From the NCBI GenBank assembly GCA_964561495.1, contig CAZLPW010000027.1:1-23152 (forward strand): a stretch of 23,152 nucleotides of DNA, in the 5' to 3' direction. The DNA comes from CAZLPW01 sp964561495 (GTDB taxonomy: Bacteria; Fidelibacterota; Marinisomatia; Marinisomatales; UBA1611). The position numbers and the translations under genes are program-made. This document shows, piece by piece, positions 1-6,962 of this stretch. Under the pieces are notes generated by a model that saw only the letters and a program-made list of their open reading frames with translations, was not told the origin of the DNA and did no database searches. The number at the start of each line of letters is the position of its first letter. Position 1 is the stretch's first letter.

Positions 1-2
1 AT

Positions 3-179
3 CAATTGTTAGATGTCTATTTTAAGACAATTAAAAAAAGTCTAGCCAGATCTGGTATAAGTCTTAGCAATAAACAATTAGATAGTTTTTCATCTAAGTT
101 TTTTGCTACAGCAAAAGCAAACAATAAATTAGTCCGTATGAATCCTCAACTAAAAAATTATCTAATTGTTTATTGCTAA
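3..179 (+). pseudogene. 3' remnant of an unidentified CDS, disrupted by an inverted repeat
   Basis: An open frame runs in from the left edge (frame starting at base 3) and stops at TAA 177-179. It gives 58 residues with normal-looking composition, for example SLARSGISLSNKQLD near residues 13-27. From about base 152 the reading enters the right arm of an inverted repeat, so the last roughly ten residues are probably not the native C-terminus. The minus strand of the right arm encodes a near-identical peptide (SLDRSGISLSNKQLDN), so the same coding segment occurs in both orientations. The protein family is not recognised. It could be a real gene end broken by a rearrangement, or an assembly or amplification chimera beside the N gap. 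Seen: the open frame and repeats. Inferred: coding status. Confidence 0.35.
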
Positions 180-214
180 GACTTATACCAGATCTGTCTA
201 GACTTAGCAATAAA
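40..214. repeat. Nested inverted repeats beside a scaffold gap
   Basis: Bases 47-84 (38 nt) are an exact inverted copy of bases in the segment 157-197. The match extends to 40-90 versus about 152-203 with mismatches at 46 and 85. In addition CTTAGCAATAAA occurs at 63-74 and 203-214 on the + strand and inverted at 169-180, so the right arm is itself palindromic. The element abuts the run of N at 215-224. Such nested inversions are typical of amplification chimeras or collapsed repeats at contig ends. A real invertible or mobile repeat is possible. Confidence 0.85.
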
Positions 215-224
215 NNNNNNNNNN
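215..224. other. Assembly gap (10 N)
   Basis: Ten consecutive N mark a scaffold join of unknown true length. Linkage between the repeat-rich first 214 bases and the rest of the window is therefore uncertain. Bases 225-281 between the gap and the first intact gene are AT-rich and contain TATATAAA near 237-244 and a GAGG at 272-275. No gene is seen there. Confidence 0.98.
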
Positions 225-281
225 AATTATCGACTTTATATAAAAGAGATAAATAAATCATTAGATGAAGCGAGGATTAGT

Positions 282-1478
282 ATGAGCGAAAATGAATCAA
301 ATAAATTTTTTGATTTATATTTATCAAATATTAAAAGAGAATTCAGTAGTAGCCAGAATATTTATCTTGAAGCCAATGAAGAGTCTATATCTACTTTCTT
401 TAAAAATCTTGCTATTAAGGAGAAAAGTTTAGAAGGCAAAAAACTTCGTGAAGGTCCGTTTATTTCATACCATGATAATGGACGGGTTCATAAATCAGGG
501 TATTATAAAGAAGGTCTCAAAGCTGGCGAGTGGAAGGAATATGATAAATATGGGAAACTTTTAAAGATCTTAACCTATAAAAAAGGTAAAATAGATAAGA
601 AATCGCGTCCAGATAGAATCAAAGAGTTTGCCACATTTTATGATAATGGAAGGTTGAAAGAAAAAGGAAAAACTAAAAATGGGAAACGTGATGGTGAGTG
701 GAATTTTTATGATAAAAATGGAGATTTAACTAATATTGTTATCTATGATTATGGTAAGGAAATAAGTAGTAATATTCCACAAAAAGTCAAAGAGTTTTTG
801 GAGTATCATTCCAATGGGAGGATAAAAACAAAAGGTAATACACTAGATGGGCAAAAGGATGGAATCTTCACTTATTATAATCCAAAAGGAAAAATTATTA
901 AGTCTGTTTTATTTTCTAATGGGATTTTAATAAAAGATGATGATTCTTCTGCTGCTAATCAGATAAAAAAGCTAAAAGAAGGTGACCATATTGCTTATCA
1001 TAAAAACGGTAGAATTAAAGAGACTGGTAAATATTTAAATGGAAAAAAGCAGGGTGAGTGGCGTCAATATGATAAAAAAGGCATCACTACTATGGTTACA
1101 ATTTTTGAAAATGGAAATTTGATTTTTGAGCAGAACCCCAATATTATAGAGCAATTTGTTTCTTATCATAGCAATGGCCGAATTAAAGAGCAAGGGATGA
1201 AAAGAGGCGGCGAAAGAGATGGGGAGTGGGTTTTATTTAGCAAACGTGGAAAATTATTAAGAAAAACAAATTTCTTTAGGGGTGATGTTATAAGTCAAAA
1301 CAGTACTAAGGTTATCAATTCATTTGTTACATACCATAATAATGGATATGTCAAAGAAGAAGGAATTTTAAAAATGGGTCAGCGAGATGGTATATGGAAG
1401 GTATATAATAATGAAGGTTCACACGTAGAAACAGTTACATATGAAAATGGTAAAATATTAAAGAGACAAAAAGCATAA
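282..1478 (+). CDS. MORN/YwqK-type repeat protein with six 56-residue units
   Basis: A 398-residue protein with no signal peptide or membrane segment. After an N-terminal region (1-57) it consists of six copies of a MORN_2/YwqK-like unit. Each has a YHxNGRxKxxG strand, then a GxxxGEW segment, then a YDKxGKL segment. The NGR signature falls at residues 66, 122, 178, 242, 298 and 354 (NGY in the last), which is a 56-residue period broken once by an 8-residue insertion near 218-226. This family is often annotated 'toxin-antitoxin system YwqK family antitoxin', but here that label says little: no toxin gene is visible nearby. The repeats suggest a beta-hairpin scaffold for protein or membrane contacts. 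Start ATG 282 has GAGG 7 nt upstream. The gene ends just before a strong terminator, so it is a separate unit from the downstream genes. Substrate and role unknown. Confidence 0.85.
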   Translation: MSENESNKFFDLYLSNIKREFSSSQNIYLEANEESISTFFKNLAIKEKSLEGKKLREGPFISYHDNGRVHKSGYYKEGLKAGEWKEYDKYGKLLKILTYKKGKIDKKSRPDRIKEFATFYDNGRLKEKGKTKNGKRDGEWNFYDKNGDLTNIVIYDYGKEISSNIPQKVKEFLEYHSNGRIKTKGNTLDGQKDGIFTYYNPKGKIIKSVLFSNGILIKDDDSSAANQIKKLKEGDHIAYHKNGRIKETGKYLNGKKQGEWRQYDKKGITTMVTIFENGNLIFEQNPNIIEQFVSYHSNGRIKEQGMKRGGERDGEWVLFSKRGKLLRKTNFFRGDVISQNSTKVINSFVTYHNNGYVKEEGILKMGQRDGIWKVYNNEGSHVETVTYENGKILKRQKA

Positions 1479-1492
1479 TATTTATTTTTTTT

Positions 1493-1522
1493 AAAAAGGC
1501 TCCTAAAAGGAGCCTTTTTTTT
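1493..1522 (+). terminator. Rho-independent terminator after the MORN protein gene
   Basis: Stem AAAAAGGCTCCT (1493-1504) pairs perfectly with AGGAGCCTTTTT (1508-1519) around a 3-nt loop, and the T run continues to 1522. It lies 14 nt after the stop codon. This is the clearest terminator in the window. Confidence 0.93.
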
Positions 1523-1566
1523 ATGATTAAACTAAAGTTTGCAATTTAAGAGGAGGGGCAAATTCC

Positions 1567-1806
1567 ATGTTCAATTTTATAAATGGATTAGTATCTGGTA
1601 TAATTATATCTTTTTCCTTGTTTTTATTTATGGGTATGTCTAAAAATGATAAAACTGATAAAATATTATTAGATATTCAAAATAATATAAAAAATATTGA
1701 AAGTGATGTTTATCGTATGAGTGAAAAAGGCGTCGAATGTGTTGGCTCGGTACGCTGTGGTGGCGGTTTTATTGATAGTATTGAGCAGGAGGTTGATTGT
1801 AAATAA
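1567..1806 (+). CDS. Small single-helix membrane protein, unknown function
   Basis: A 79-residue protein. Residues 5-24 form one hydrophobic helix (FINGLVSGIIISFSLFLFMG), followed by a polar region with an amphipathic stretch (DKILLDIQNNIKNIESDV) that could be a short coiled coil, and a Cys/Gly-containing tail (ECVGSVRCGG). Start ATG 1567 has an excellent ribosome site AGGAGGGG at 1551-1558. It lies after a terminator, so it probably has its own promoter. Its stop (1804-1806) is 1 nt before the GTG start chosen for the next gene, and an AGGAGG within its 3' end would serve that gene, so the two are probably co-translated. No family recognised. Confidence 0.7.
   Translation: MFNFINGLVSGIIISFSLFLFMGMSKNDKTDKILLDIQNNIKNIESDVYRMSEKGVECVGSVRCGGGFIDSIEQEVDCK
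1787..1792 (+). promoter_or_regulatory. Ribosome binding site AGGAGG supporting a late GTG start
   Basis: AGGAGG lies inside the 3' end of the small membrane protein gene, 15 nt before GTG 1808. It argues against the longest in-frame start at 1721, which would overlap the upstream gene by 86 nt and give a protein with no sensible leader. TTG 1793 directly abuts the motif and is too close. The spacing to GTG is longer than ideal, so the start remains uncertain. Confidence 0.5.
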
Positions 1807-1807
1807 A

Positions 1808-2287
1808 GTGCACAAAATTCTTAATTGTTCAGCCTTTATTTTTTCTCTTTATTTTCAAAGTTTTTTATTTTCACAGAAAGTTTATATATCAGTTAAGTCA
1901 TTCGATTTTAGTGGAGTCGAACCCTATTTTTCCAATATTATTGTAAATGAAATTAAATCTAAAATAAACCAAAGCTCTTTTCATAATGTAGTTCCGCTGG
2001 AAAAAAGAGAAGATGATTTAATTCAGCAAACAATTGCATTTGATGGTAAGTTTCAGATAAAGCCGATTCAAATGGGGCATTTGTTTGGAAATTATAAATT
2101 AATTATTGGAAGATTAGAACGTTTTTCTAATCAATATTTATTAACTGCCAAATTAATAAATGCAAATACAGGAATTAAAGAGGCAGAAATTTCGATTAGT
2201 GGATCTTTTAAAGATTTGCAATCAAATGGTGTTGACCAGCTTATATCTGAATTTGCATCTGCGATTTCAAAAAATAGTTTGAGATGA
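1808..2287 (+). CDS. Secreted CsgG/LpoB-like protein
   Basis: With the GTG 1808 start it is 159 residues. A signal-peptide-like N-terminus (HKILNCSAFIFSLYFQSFLFSQ) would be cleaved before KVYISVKSFDF. The mature part follows the order typical of CsgG/LpoB-type periplasmic domains: a first strand with DFSG, an NIIVNEIKSK helix, a 'VVPLEKREDD' strand, then MGHLFGNYKLIIGRL and a LTAKLINANTGIKEAE strand pair. Such domains are found in outer-membrane lipoproteins and in penicillin-binding-protein activators. No lipobox cysteine is seen at the predicted cleavage site, so it is probably periplasmic rather than lipidated. It follows the small membrane protein by 1 nt and may work with it. Family assignment rests on pattern recognition only. 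Confidence 0.6.
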   Translation: MHKILNCSAFIFSLYFQSFLFSQKVYISVKSFDFSGVEPYFSNIIVNEIKSKINQSSFHNVVPLEKREDDLIQQTIAFDGKFQIKPIQMGHLFGNYKLIIGRLERFSNQYLLTAKLINANTGIKEAEISISGSFKDLQSNGVDQLISEFASAISKNSLR

Positions 2288-2305
2288 TTTTTTTAATATT
2301 CATTA

Positions 2306-2334
2306 TTGAAAATAGTATTTGGTCTCATTATATT
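2306..2334 (+). promoter_or_regulatory. Sigma70-like promoter of the moa operon
   Basis: TTGAAA (2306-2311) and TATATT (2329-2334) each match 5 of 6 consensus bases and are separated by exactly 17 nt. The predicted transcription start is near 2341, about 109 nt before the moaA start. It is the best promoter match found by eye in the window. Confidence 0.65.
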
Positions 2335-2340
2335 GACTGT

Positions 2341-2449
2341 TACTCTTAGCCAAATAGTCTAAGTCCCTTTGGATATGACTATTGGCCGGTACGATAGATC
2401 TGGAAACGGTTTTATTTGCTCCCGAATCTCAAACTTGAGATGAATTGGA
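2341..2449 (+). ncRNA. Structured moaA leader, candidate Moco-responsive RNA
   Basis: The predicted 5' UTR contains a 10-bp stem with one bulge: GCCAA-a-TAGTC (2349-2359) pairs with GACTATTGGC (2377-2386), enclosing a small TCC/GGA hairpin (2364-2366 with 2371-2373). A second hairpin, ATCTCA/TGAGAT, lies at about 2426-2441, just upstream of the start codon. An unpaired CTCCCGAA segment sits between them. Position ahead of moaA, length and fold fit a riboswitch. Known Moco-family RNAs occupy the same site in other bacteria, but I could not match the consensus by eye. Seen: stems and position. Inferred: ligand control. Confidence 0.4.
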
Positions 2450-3490
2450 ATGAGTATGGATGAACTAATTAAATTACTGAAAACTGATAAATATTCAGAC
2501 GCTTCTGATATTATAGTAGATCGTTTTGGACGACTATTTGATTATGCACGAATTGCAGTGAATGAAAAATGTAATCTTCGCTGCGTATATTGTATGCCAG
2601 AAGAGGGAATAAATTTTAAGCCTGATAGGGATTTATTATCTAACACTGAAATCAAACGTGTTATTTCAATTTTATCTGGTCTCGGTATCAAAAAAATTAG
2701 ATTTACAGGTGGAGAACCTTTACTAAGAAAAGATATATTTGATTTAATTGAATATACATCAGTTAAAGAAAAAATCAGGTCCATTCATCTTACAACAAAT
2801 GGGATTCTTTTAAAGAAAATGGTGGATCGTTTGGTCTCATCAGGTCTTAATGGTGTCAATATTAGTTTGGACACCTTAAAACCAGAAAATTTTAAGCTTA
2901 TAACTAGAAGATTCGGTCTAGAAAAAGTGATAAATGGTTTAGAGTCTGCAATAAGTACTAAAGCACTTAAAGTGAAATTAAATGTAGTTTTAATGCGCAA
3001 CTTCAATGATGATGAATTATTATCATTTGCGGAATTAACTAAAAGTAGACGTATTGTTGTCCGTTTTATAGAGCTAATGCCTTTTGACTCAAAGCAGATT
3101 TGGAAAACTGGAAAATTCTATGGATTTAAAGAAATGATCAGTGAATTAAAAAATATATATCCTAATATGGAAACTGCTATTGGAACTAAAACAGAGCATT
3201 CTATTTTTCAGGTACCTGGATACTTAGGGAAAATTGCTGTTATACCAGCATATTCAAGAAATCTTTGTGGAGCATGTAATCGAATTCGCATTACGGCTGA
3301 TGGTAAAATTCTAAACTGTCTTTTTTCAAATTTAGAACATGATCTGAGGGAACTGTTGAGAAATAATGGTGATGATGGTTTAATAAAAAAATTAATTAAA
3401 AATGTTATGCTTGATAAGATGGAAAATGGTTGGTTAGCACAAAAATCAGGTGCAGATCGTCGCAATAGTATGACCCAGATCGGAGGATAA
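2450..3490 (+). CDS. moaA: GTP 3',8-cyclase MoaA
   Basis: A radical SAM enzyme that converts GTP to 3',8-cyclo-7,8-dihydro-GTP, the first step of Moco synthesis (cytosol, oxygen-sensitive clusters). The 346-residue product has the N-terminal cluster motif CNLRCVYC (Cys41, Cys45, Cys48) and the SAM-binding FTGGEPLLR. The C-terminal cluster motif is LCGACNRIRITADGKILNC, and the family's essential C-terminal Gly-Gly ends the protein (QIGG). Length matches the family (about 330-350). Start ATG 2450 is followed by a second ATG at 2456; neither has a strong ribosome site, so either may be used. It is first in an operon with the moaC fusion 4 nt downstream, and expression is probably set by the promoter and structured leader before it. 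Confidence 0.97.
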   Translation: MSMDELIKLLKTDKYSDASDIIVDRFGRLFDYARIAVNEKCNLRCVYCMPEEGINFKPDRDLLSNTEIKRVISILSGLGIKKIRFTGGEPLLRKDIFDLIEYTSVKEKIRSIHLTTNGILLKKMVDRLVSSGLNGVNISLDTLKPENFKLITRRFGLEKVINGLESAISTKALKVKLNVVLMRNFNDDELLSFAELTKSRRIVVRFIELMPFDSKQIWKTGKFYGFKEMISELKNIYPNMETAIGTKTEHSIFQVPGYLGKIAVIPAYSRNLCGACNRIRITADGKILNCLFSNLEHDLRELLRNNGDDGLIKKLIKNVMLDKMENGWLAQKSGADRRNSMTQIGG

Positions 3491-3494
3491 ATTG

Positions 3495-4436
3495 ATGTCT
3501 GATTTTACACACTTAAATAAAGATGGAAATGTTAGGATGGTTGATATAACAAGGAAACTACCGACGCTACGAATAGCAAGTGCTATATCCAAGGTTATTA
3601 TGAATACCAAAACAATAGACAAGATATCTAATGAATCTTTTCCAAAAGGTGATGTTTTTAGTACAGCAAAAATTGCAGGAATACAGGCTGCAAAAAAAAC
3701 ATCAGAAATAATACCGATGTGCCATCAATTAAATCTTTCTCATATTGATATTGAATTTGATATTGAGAAGGATCATATCGTAATTAAATCTGAAGTCAAA
3801 ACTACACAGGCTACTGGTGTTGAAATGGAAGCTCTTACGGCAGTTTCTGTTTCAGCGTTAACAATTTATGATATGTGCAAAGCGGTAGATAAAAATATTA
3901 TAATTAAAGATATAAATTTAGTTGCAAAAAAAGGTGGTAAATCTGGTCATGCTGTGGTCTACAGACCTTCTGCTGGTATTATCACCATGAGTGATGGAGT
4001 TCATGCTGGAAAGCGGGATGATATATCAGGCGATATTTTAGAGTCGGGTCTTAAAGACTTTGGTTGTAAGATCAAAGAAAGATTAATTCTTCCAGATGGC
4101 TCAGATAATTTAAAAACAATCTTGCTTAAATGGATTAAAGAAGGAATAGGTCTTATTATTACGACTGGGGGAACAGGTTTAGGTCCTAGAGACTTGACGG
4201 TACCTATAGTGGAAGATATTTTGGAATCTCGTTTGCCTGGTTTAGAGCAGGCTCTTCATGCATATGGTCGTGGAAAGGTCAAAACAGCTACTTTATCTCG
4301 ATTATGCGCTGGCAAGGTTAATAATTCAATCGTTGTTTGTCTTCCTGGTAGCCCTAGTGCAGTGAGTGATGGTTTAGACGTATTATTACCTACAGTTTTT
4401 CACTCTTTTCATATGATGAAAGGTGAAGGGCATTAA
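3495..4436 (+). CDS. moaC-mog: MoaC-MogA/MoaB fusion: cPMP synthase plus MPT adenylyltransferase-like domain
   Basis: A two-domain Moco enzyme of 313 residues from ATG 3495, which has CGGAGG 8 nt upstream. A TTG two bases after the moaA stop would add one residue and is less likely. Residues 1-155 are MoaC, which rearranges the MoaA product into cyclic pyranopterin monophosphate. Visible motifs are PKGDVFSTAKIAG, PMCHQL (His77) and GVEMEALTAVSV followed by DMCKAVDK and KKGGKSG. Residues about 158-313 are a MogA/MoaB-type domain that activates molybdopterin with AMP for Mo insertion; ITTGGTGLGPRDLTVP is the nucleotide-binding signature and LPGSPSAVSDGL the C-terminal one. MoaC-MoaB/Mog fusions are known in several bacterial lineages. 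No separate moaC, moaB or mog is present, so this gene supplies both activities. Confidence 0.95.
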   Translation: MSDFTHLNKDGNVRMVDITRKLPTLRIASAISKVIMNTKTIDKISNESFPKGDVFSTAKIAGIQAAKKTSEIIPMCHQLNLSHIDIEFDIEKDHIVIKSEVKTTQATGVEMEALTAVSVSALTIYDMCKAVDKNIIIKDINLVAKKGGKSGHAVVYRPSAGIITMSDGVHAGKRDDISGDILESGLKDFGCKIKERLILPDGSDNLKTILLKWIKEGIGLIITTGGTGLGPRDLTVPIVEDILESRLPGLEQALHAYGRGKVKTATLSRLCAGKVNNSIVVCLPGSPSAVSDGLDVLLPTVFHSFHMMKGEGH

Positions 4437-4508
4437 ATATAAATTTTTTCACTTTATTGATAAAAAAAAATAAATGATAAAAAAATTAATCTTTGGAAAA
4501 ATTATTTA

Positions 4509-5735
4509 ATGATTTCTTTTGATAAAGCAAAATCAATAGTAAATAAAAATATTAAGACACTAGATACTGAATTAGTAGATATAATTGAATCAGGAAATAG
4601 AGTACTTGCTGAAGAAATAAAAGCAACCTTTGATATGCCACGATTTAATAATTCATCTATGGATGGTTTTGCAGTTCGAGCCTCTGATACGAAAGGTGCT
4701 TCTAAGAAAAGCCCTATTAAACTAAAGCTTATAGGAGGCATAGCTGCTGGTGGTGATCCTGGTGGTTTAAGAATAGAGAAGGGCGAGTGCACTCGTTGTA
4801 TGACAGGTGCAATCATACCTAAGGGTGCTGATGCAATTGTGATAGTGGAAGATACAAGTGGCTATGAAGATAAGGATGAAGTAAAAATATTTGTAGAGTA
4901 TCCTTCTGAAAAAAATATACGCTACAAGGGGGAGGAAATTTCAATTGGTGATACACTAATTAAAAAGAATCAATTAATTAGTGCTTCAGAAATTGGGATT
5001 TTGGCATCATTTGGCTATGGAAAAGTATTAGCATATCGCACGCCGAAAATTGCTATTTTTGCCACTGGAGACGAGTTAATAGAGCCAGGCGATGTTTTGA
5101 AAGACGGAAAGATTTACAATTCAAATTTGTATATTTTTTCGGAATTAGTAAGGCAACGCGGGTTTAAGGTAGAGATGAAAGAAGTAGTTAATGACTCTCC
5201 AGAATCATTAAGGATATTTTTATCTGAAGCTTTAAATAATTGTGATATTATTATTTCATCTGGTGGGGTTTCTATGGGTAAGTATGATTATGTTCGCGAT
5301 GTTTTTATGGAGCTTGGAGTTGAGGAACATTTTTGGAAGGTAACCCAAAAACCAGGAAAGCCATTGTTTTTTGGTACGAAATCTGGAAAGATGATTTTTG
5401 GACTACCTGGAAACCCTGTATCTAGTTTTTTGGGTTTTATGGTTTGGGTTTGGCCAGTTTTTGATAGATTAATGATGGTAGAAAATAATCAATGGATAAA
5501 CGCAAAACTTGAATCTTCATTCCCAAGAGAAGCAATTAAAACACGTTTTTTATTTGGAAAATTATTTATTAAAAAAAGAAATTTAATGTGTATCCCAAGT
5601 AGTAAACTAGGCTCTCATATGCTTTCTTCTGCCCTAGATGCAAATTGCATTATTAAAGCTGATCCAGGTCAAGGCCATATTCAAAAGGGTGAGGATATTT
5701 TAGTGAAGCTACTTCCTTGGAAAAAAATATTATGA
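4509..5735 (+). CDS. moeA: Molybdopterin molybdenumtransferase MoeA
   Basis: Inserts molybdate into adenylylated molybdopterin to give Mo-molybdopterin. The 408-residue protein has the full family architecture: PRFNNSSMDGFAVRA (N-terminal active-site loop), CTRCMTGAIIPKGADAIV, FATGDELIEPGD, the MogA-like core ISSGGVSMGKYDYVRDV, QKPGKPLFFG and GLPGNPVSSF. A C-terminal domain IV contains SKLGSHMLSSALDANCII. Length equals that of E. coli MoeA. Its start follows a 72-nt very AT-rich gap with no ribosome site that I can recognise. The stop overlaps the next start (ATGA at 5732-5735), so MoeA and the rhodanese-MoeB protein are translationally coupled. The 5' flank (4437-4508) shows only A/T runs with no promoter I would defend. 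Confidence 0.97.
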   Translation: MISFDKAKSIVNKNIKTLDTELVDIIESGNRVLAEEIKATFDMPRFNNSSMDGFAVRASDTKGASKKSPIKLKLIGGIAAGGDPGGLRIEKGECTRCMTGAIIPKGADAIVIVEDTSGYEDKDEVKIFVEYPSEKNIRYKGEEISIGDTLIKKNQLISASEIGILASFGYGKVLAYRTPKIAIFATGDELIEPGDVLKDGKIYNSNLYIFSELVRQRGFKVEMKEVVNDSPESLRIFLSEALNNCDIIISSGGVSMGKYDYVRDVFMELGVEEHFWKVTQKPGKPLFFGTKSGKMIFGLPGNPVSSFLGFMVWVWPVFDRLMMVENNQWINAKLESSFPREAIKTRFLFGKLFIKKRNLMCIPSSKLGSHMLSSALDANCIIKADPGQGHIQKGEDILVKLLPWKKIL

Positions 5736-6721
5736 TAATAACCCCAGATACACTTCAAAATTGGATTCTAGAAAATAAAAAAATAAGAGTTGTTGATATA
5801 CGTTCTGAAGAACAGATAGAAGAATTACCAATAAATATTTCAGGAACAATTGTATCATCTGTGGAATCTTTACCAATCCAATTTGATAGACCAAATATTT
5901 TGATCTGTCAATTTGGCGTTATTACAGAAGAAGTTATTGACTCCAATCAATTAGAAAATACCTACAGCCTTCTTGGTGGTGCATTAGCCTGGACTAATTT
6001 TAAGACTGAAAGAAAAGATTTTAGTCGATGGTCGAGACAAATTGCTTTGCCTGAAATTGGAATAGAAGGTCAAAAAAAGCTTAATAATTCCAAAGTTGCA
6101 GTTGTCGGTCTTGGAGGACTAGGTTGTCCAGCAGCAAATAATTTGGCAGCTAGTGGGATTGGTTCCTTGAGGTTGATTGATGGAGATCTTGTTGAATTGT
6201 CAAACTTACATCGACAACCATTGTATGGTTTAGAAGATATTAATCAAAAAAAAGCTGATGCTGCACTATTAAGCCTGTCAAAAAAATATGATACAATAAA
6301 TTTAGAAGCTGTTCCTGTTATGCTAGATAACAATAATGCTAAGAAACTTCTAGAAGATGTTAATATAATTATTGATGCTACAGATAACATTAAAACAAGG
6401 ATAGAAATAGATAAAATTTCAAAAGATCTAAAAATACCTATGGTTTATGGTGGGTTATATCGCTTTGAAGGTCAGGTCTCGGTATTTAATTTTAATGGCA
6501 GTCCTGGTTACCTTGATCTATTTTCAAAAAAGTCAAATAATCGTGATAAATGTTCAGATGCGGGAGTTATAGGTATGTTACCTGGAATTATAGGAAATAT
6601 TCAGGCATTAGAAACTGTGAAACTAATTATTGGAATGGATTCTGCATTAATTGGAAAACTATTAATTTATGATTCTATATCTCATAGAATAAACATAATG
6701 GATTATAATAAAATAAAATGA
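5732..6721 (+). CDS. moeB: Rhodanese-MoeB fusion: MoaD adenylyltransferase/sulfur carrier activator
   Basis: ATP-dependent E1-like enzyme that adenylates the C-terminal glycine of MoaD before sulfur transfer. Start ATG 5732 overlaps the moeA stop; an in-frame TTG at 5717 would only add five residues. Residues 1-90 look like a rhodanese domain: VVDIRS, Cys59 in LICQFG, and YSLLGGALAW. Residues 96-329 are ThiF/MoeB: RWSRQI, the nucleotide loop GLGGLGCP (126-133), DGDLVELSNLHRQ and DATDN. Two oddities are visible. The rhodanese domain is N-terminal, whereas MOCS3/Uba4-type proteins carry it C-terminally. The MoeB zinc-site cysteines are absent: the usual CxxC after FEGQVSVF reads GYLD, and no C-terminal pair exists, although a cysteine remains in DKCSDAGV. 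The start of moaD overlaps the stop (ATGA), consistent with an obligate MoeB-MoaD partnership. Confidence 0.9.
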   Translation: MIITPDTLQNWILENKKIRVVDIRSEEQIEELPINISGTIVSSVESLPIQFDRPNILICQFGVITEEVIDSNQLENTYSLLGGALAWTNFKTERKDFSRWSRQIALPEIGIEGQKKLNNSKVAVVGLGGLGCPAANNLAASGIGSLRLIDGDLVELSNLHRQPLYGLEDINQKKADAALLSLSKKYDTINLEAVPVMLDNNNAKKLLEDVNIIIDATDNIKTRIEIDKISKDLKIPMVYGGLYRFEGQVSVFNFNGSPGYLDLFSKKSNNRDKCSDAGVIGMLPGIIGNIQALETVKLIIGMDSALIGKLLIYDSISHRINIMDYNKIK

Positions 6722-6960
6722 AAATAGTTTTAAAATGTTTTTCACAAGTTAAATATGCTCTAAATACAGATGAGATTACAGTTGAATTAGATGATGGACA
6801 AACAGCTTCAGATTTAGAAAAAATTATAAGAAAACAGACTGGAGAAAAGCTTAAAGGGATTGGATTACAAATAGCTGTTAATCAAGAGTATAGTGATGGT
6901 TCAACTGTACTTCATAATGGTGATGAGGTGGCATTTATTCCACCTGTTCAGGGAGGCTAG
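6718..6960 (+). CDS. moaD: Molybdopterin synthase small subunit MoaD
   Basis: Ubiquitin-fold sulfur carrier of molybdopterin synthase. The 80-residue protein has the family pattern: an N-terminal strand (MKIVLKCFSQVK), a central helix (TASDLEKIIRKQ), NGDEVAFIPPVQGG and the essential free C-terminal Gly-Gly that is thiocarboxylated. Start ATG 6718 overlaps the stop of the rhodanese-moeB gene in ATGA, with no independent ribosome site, indicating coupled translation with its activating enzyme. moaE follows after 2 nt. Confidence 0.95.
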   Translation: MKIVLKCFSQVKYALNTDEITVELDDGQTASDLEKIIRKQTGEKLKGIGLQIAVNQEYSDGSTVLHNGDEVAFIPPVQGG

Positions 6961-6962
6961 CT

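Noticed and set aside
47..214. CRISPR-like or transposon-terminal reading of the repeats at the left end
   Set aside because: There are only three short copies in mixed orientation with unequal spacing, no cas or transposase gene, and an assembly gap next to them.
282..1478. Toxin-antitoxin module based on the common YwqK antitoxin label
   Set aside because: No toxin-like gene lies beside it, and a terminator separates it from the following genes.
1721..1807. N-terminal extension of the CsgG/LpoB-like protein from the start at 1721
   Set aside because: It overlaps the small membrane protein gene by 86 nt in another frame, and the signal peptide and AGGAGG point to GTG 1808.
2333..2360. TTGACT (2333-2338) with TAGTCT as the moaA promoter
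   Set aside because: The -10 match is poor, and the TTGAAA-17-TATATT pair just upstream is much better and leaves the whole stem in the transcript.
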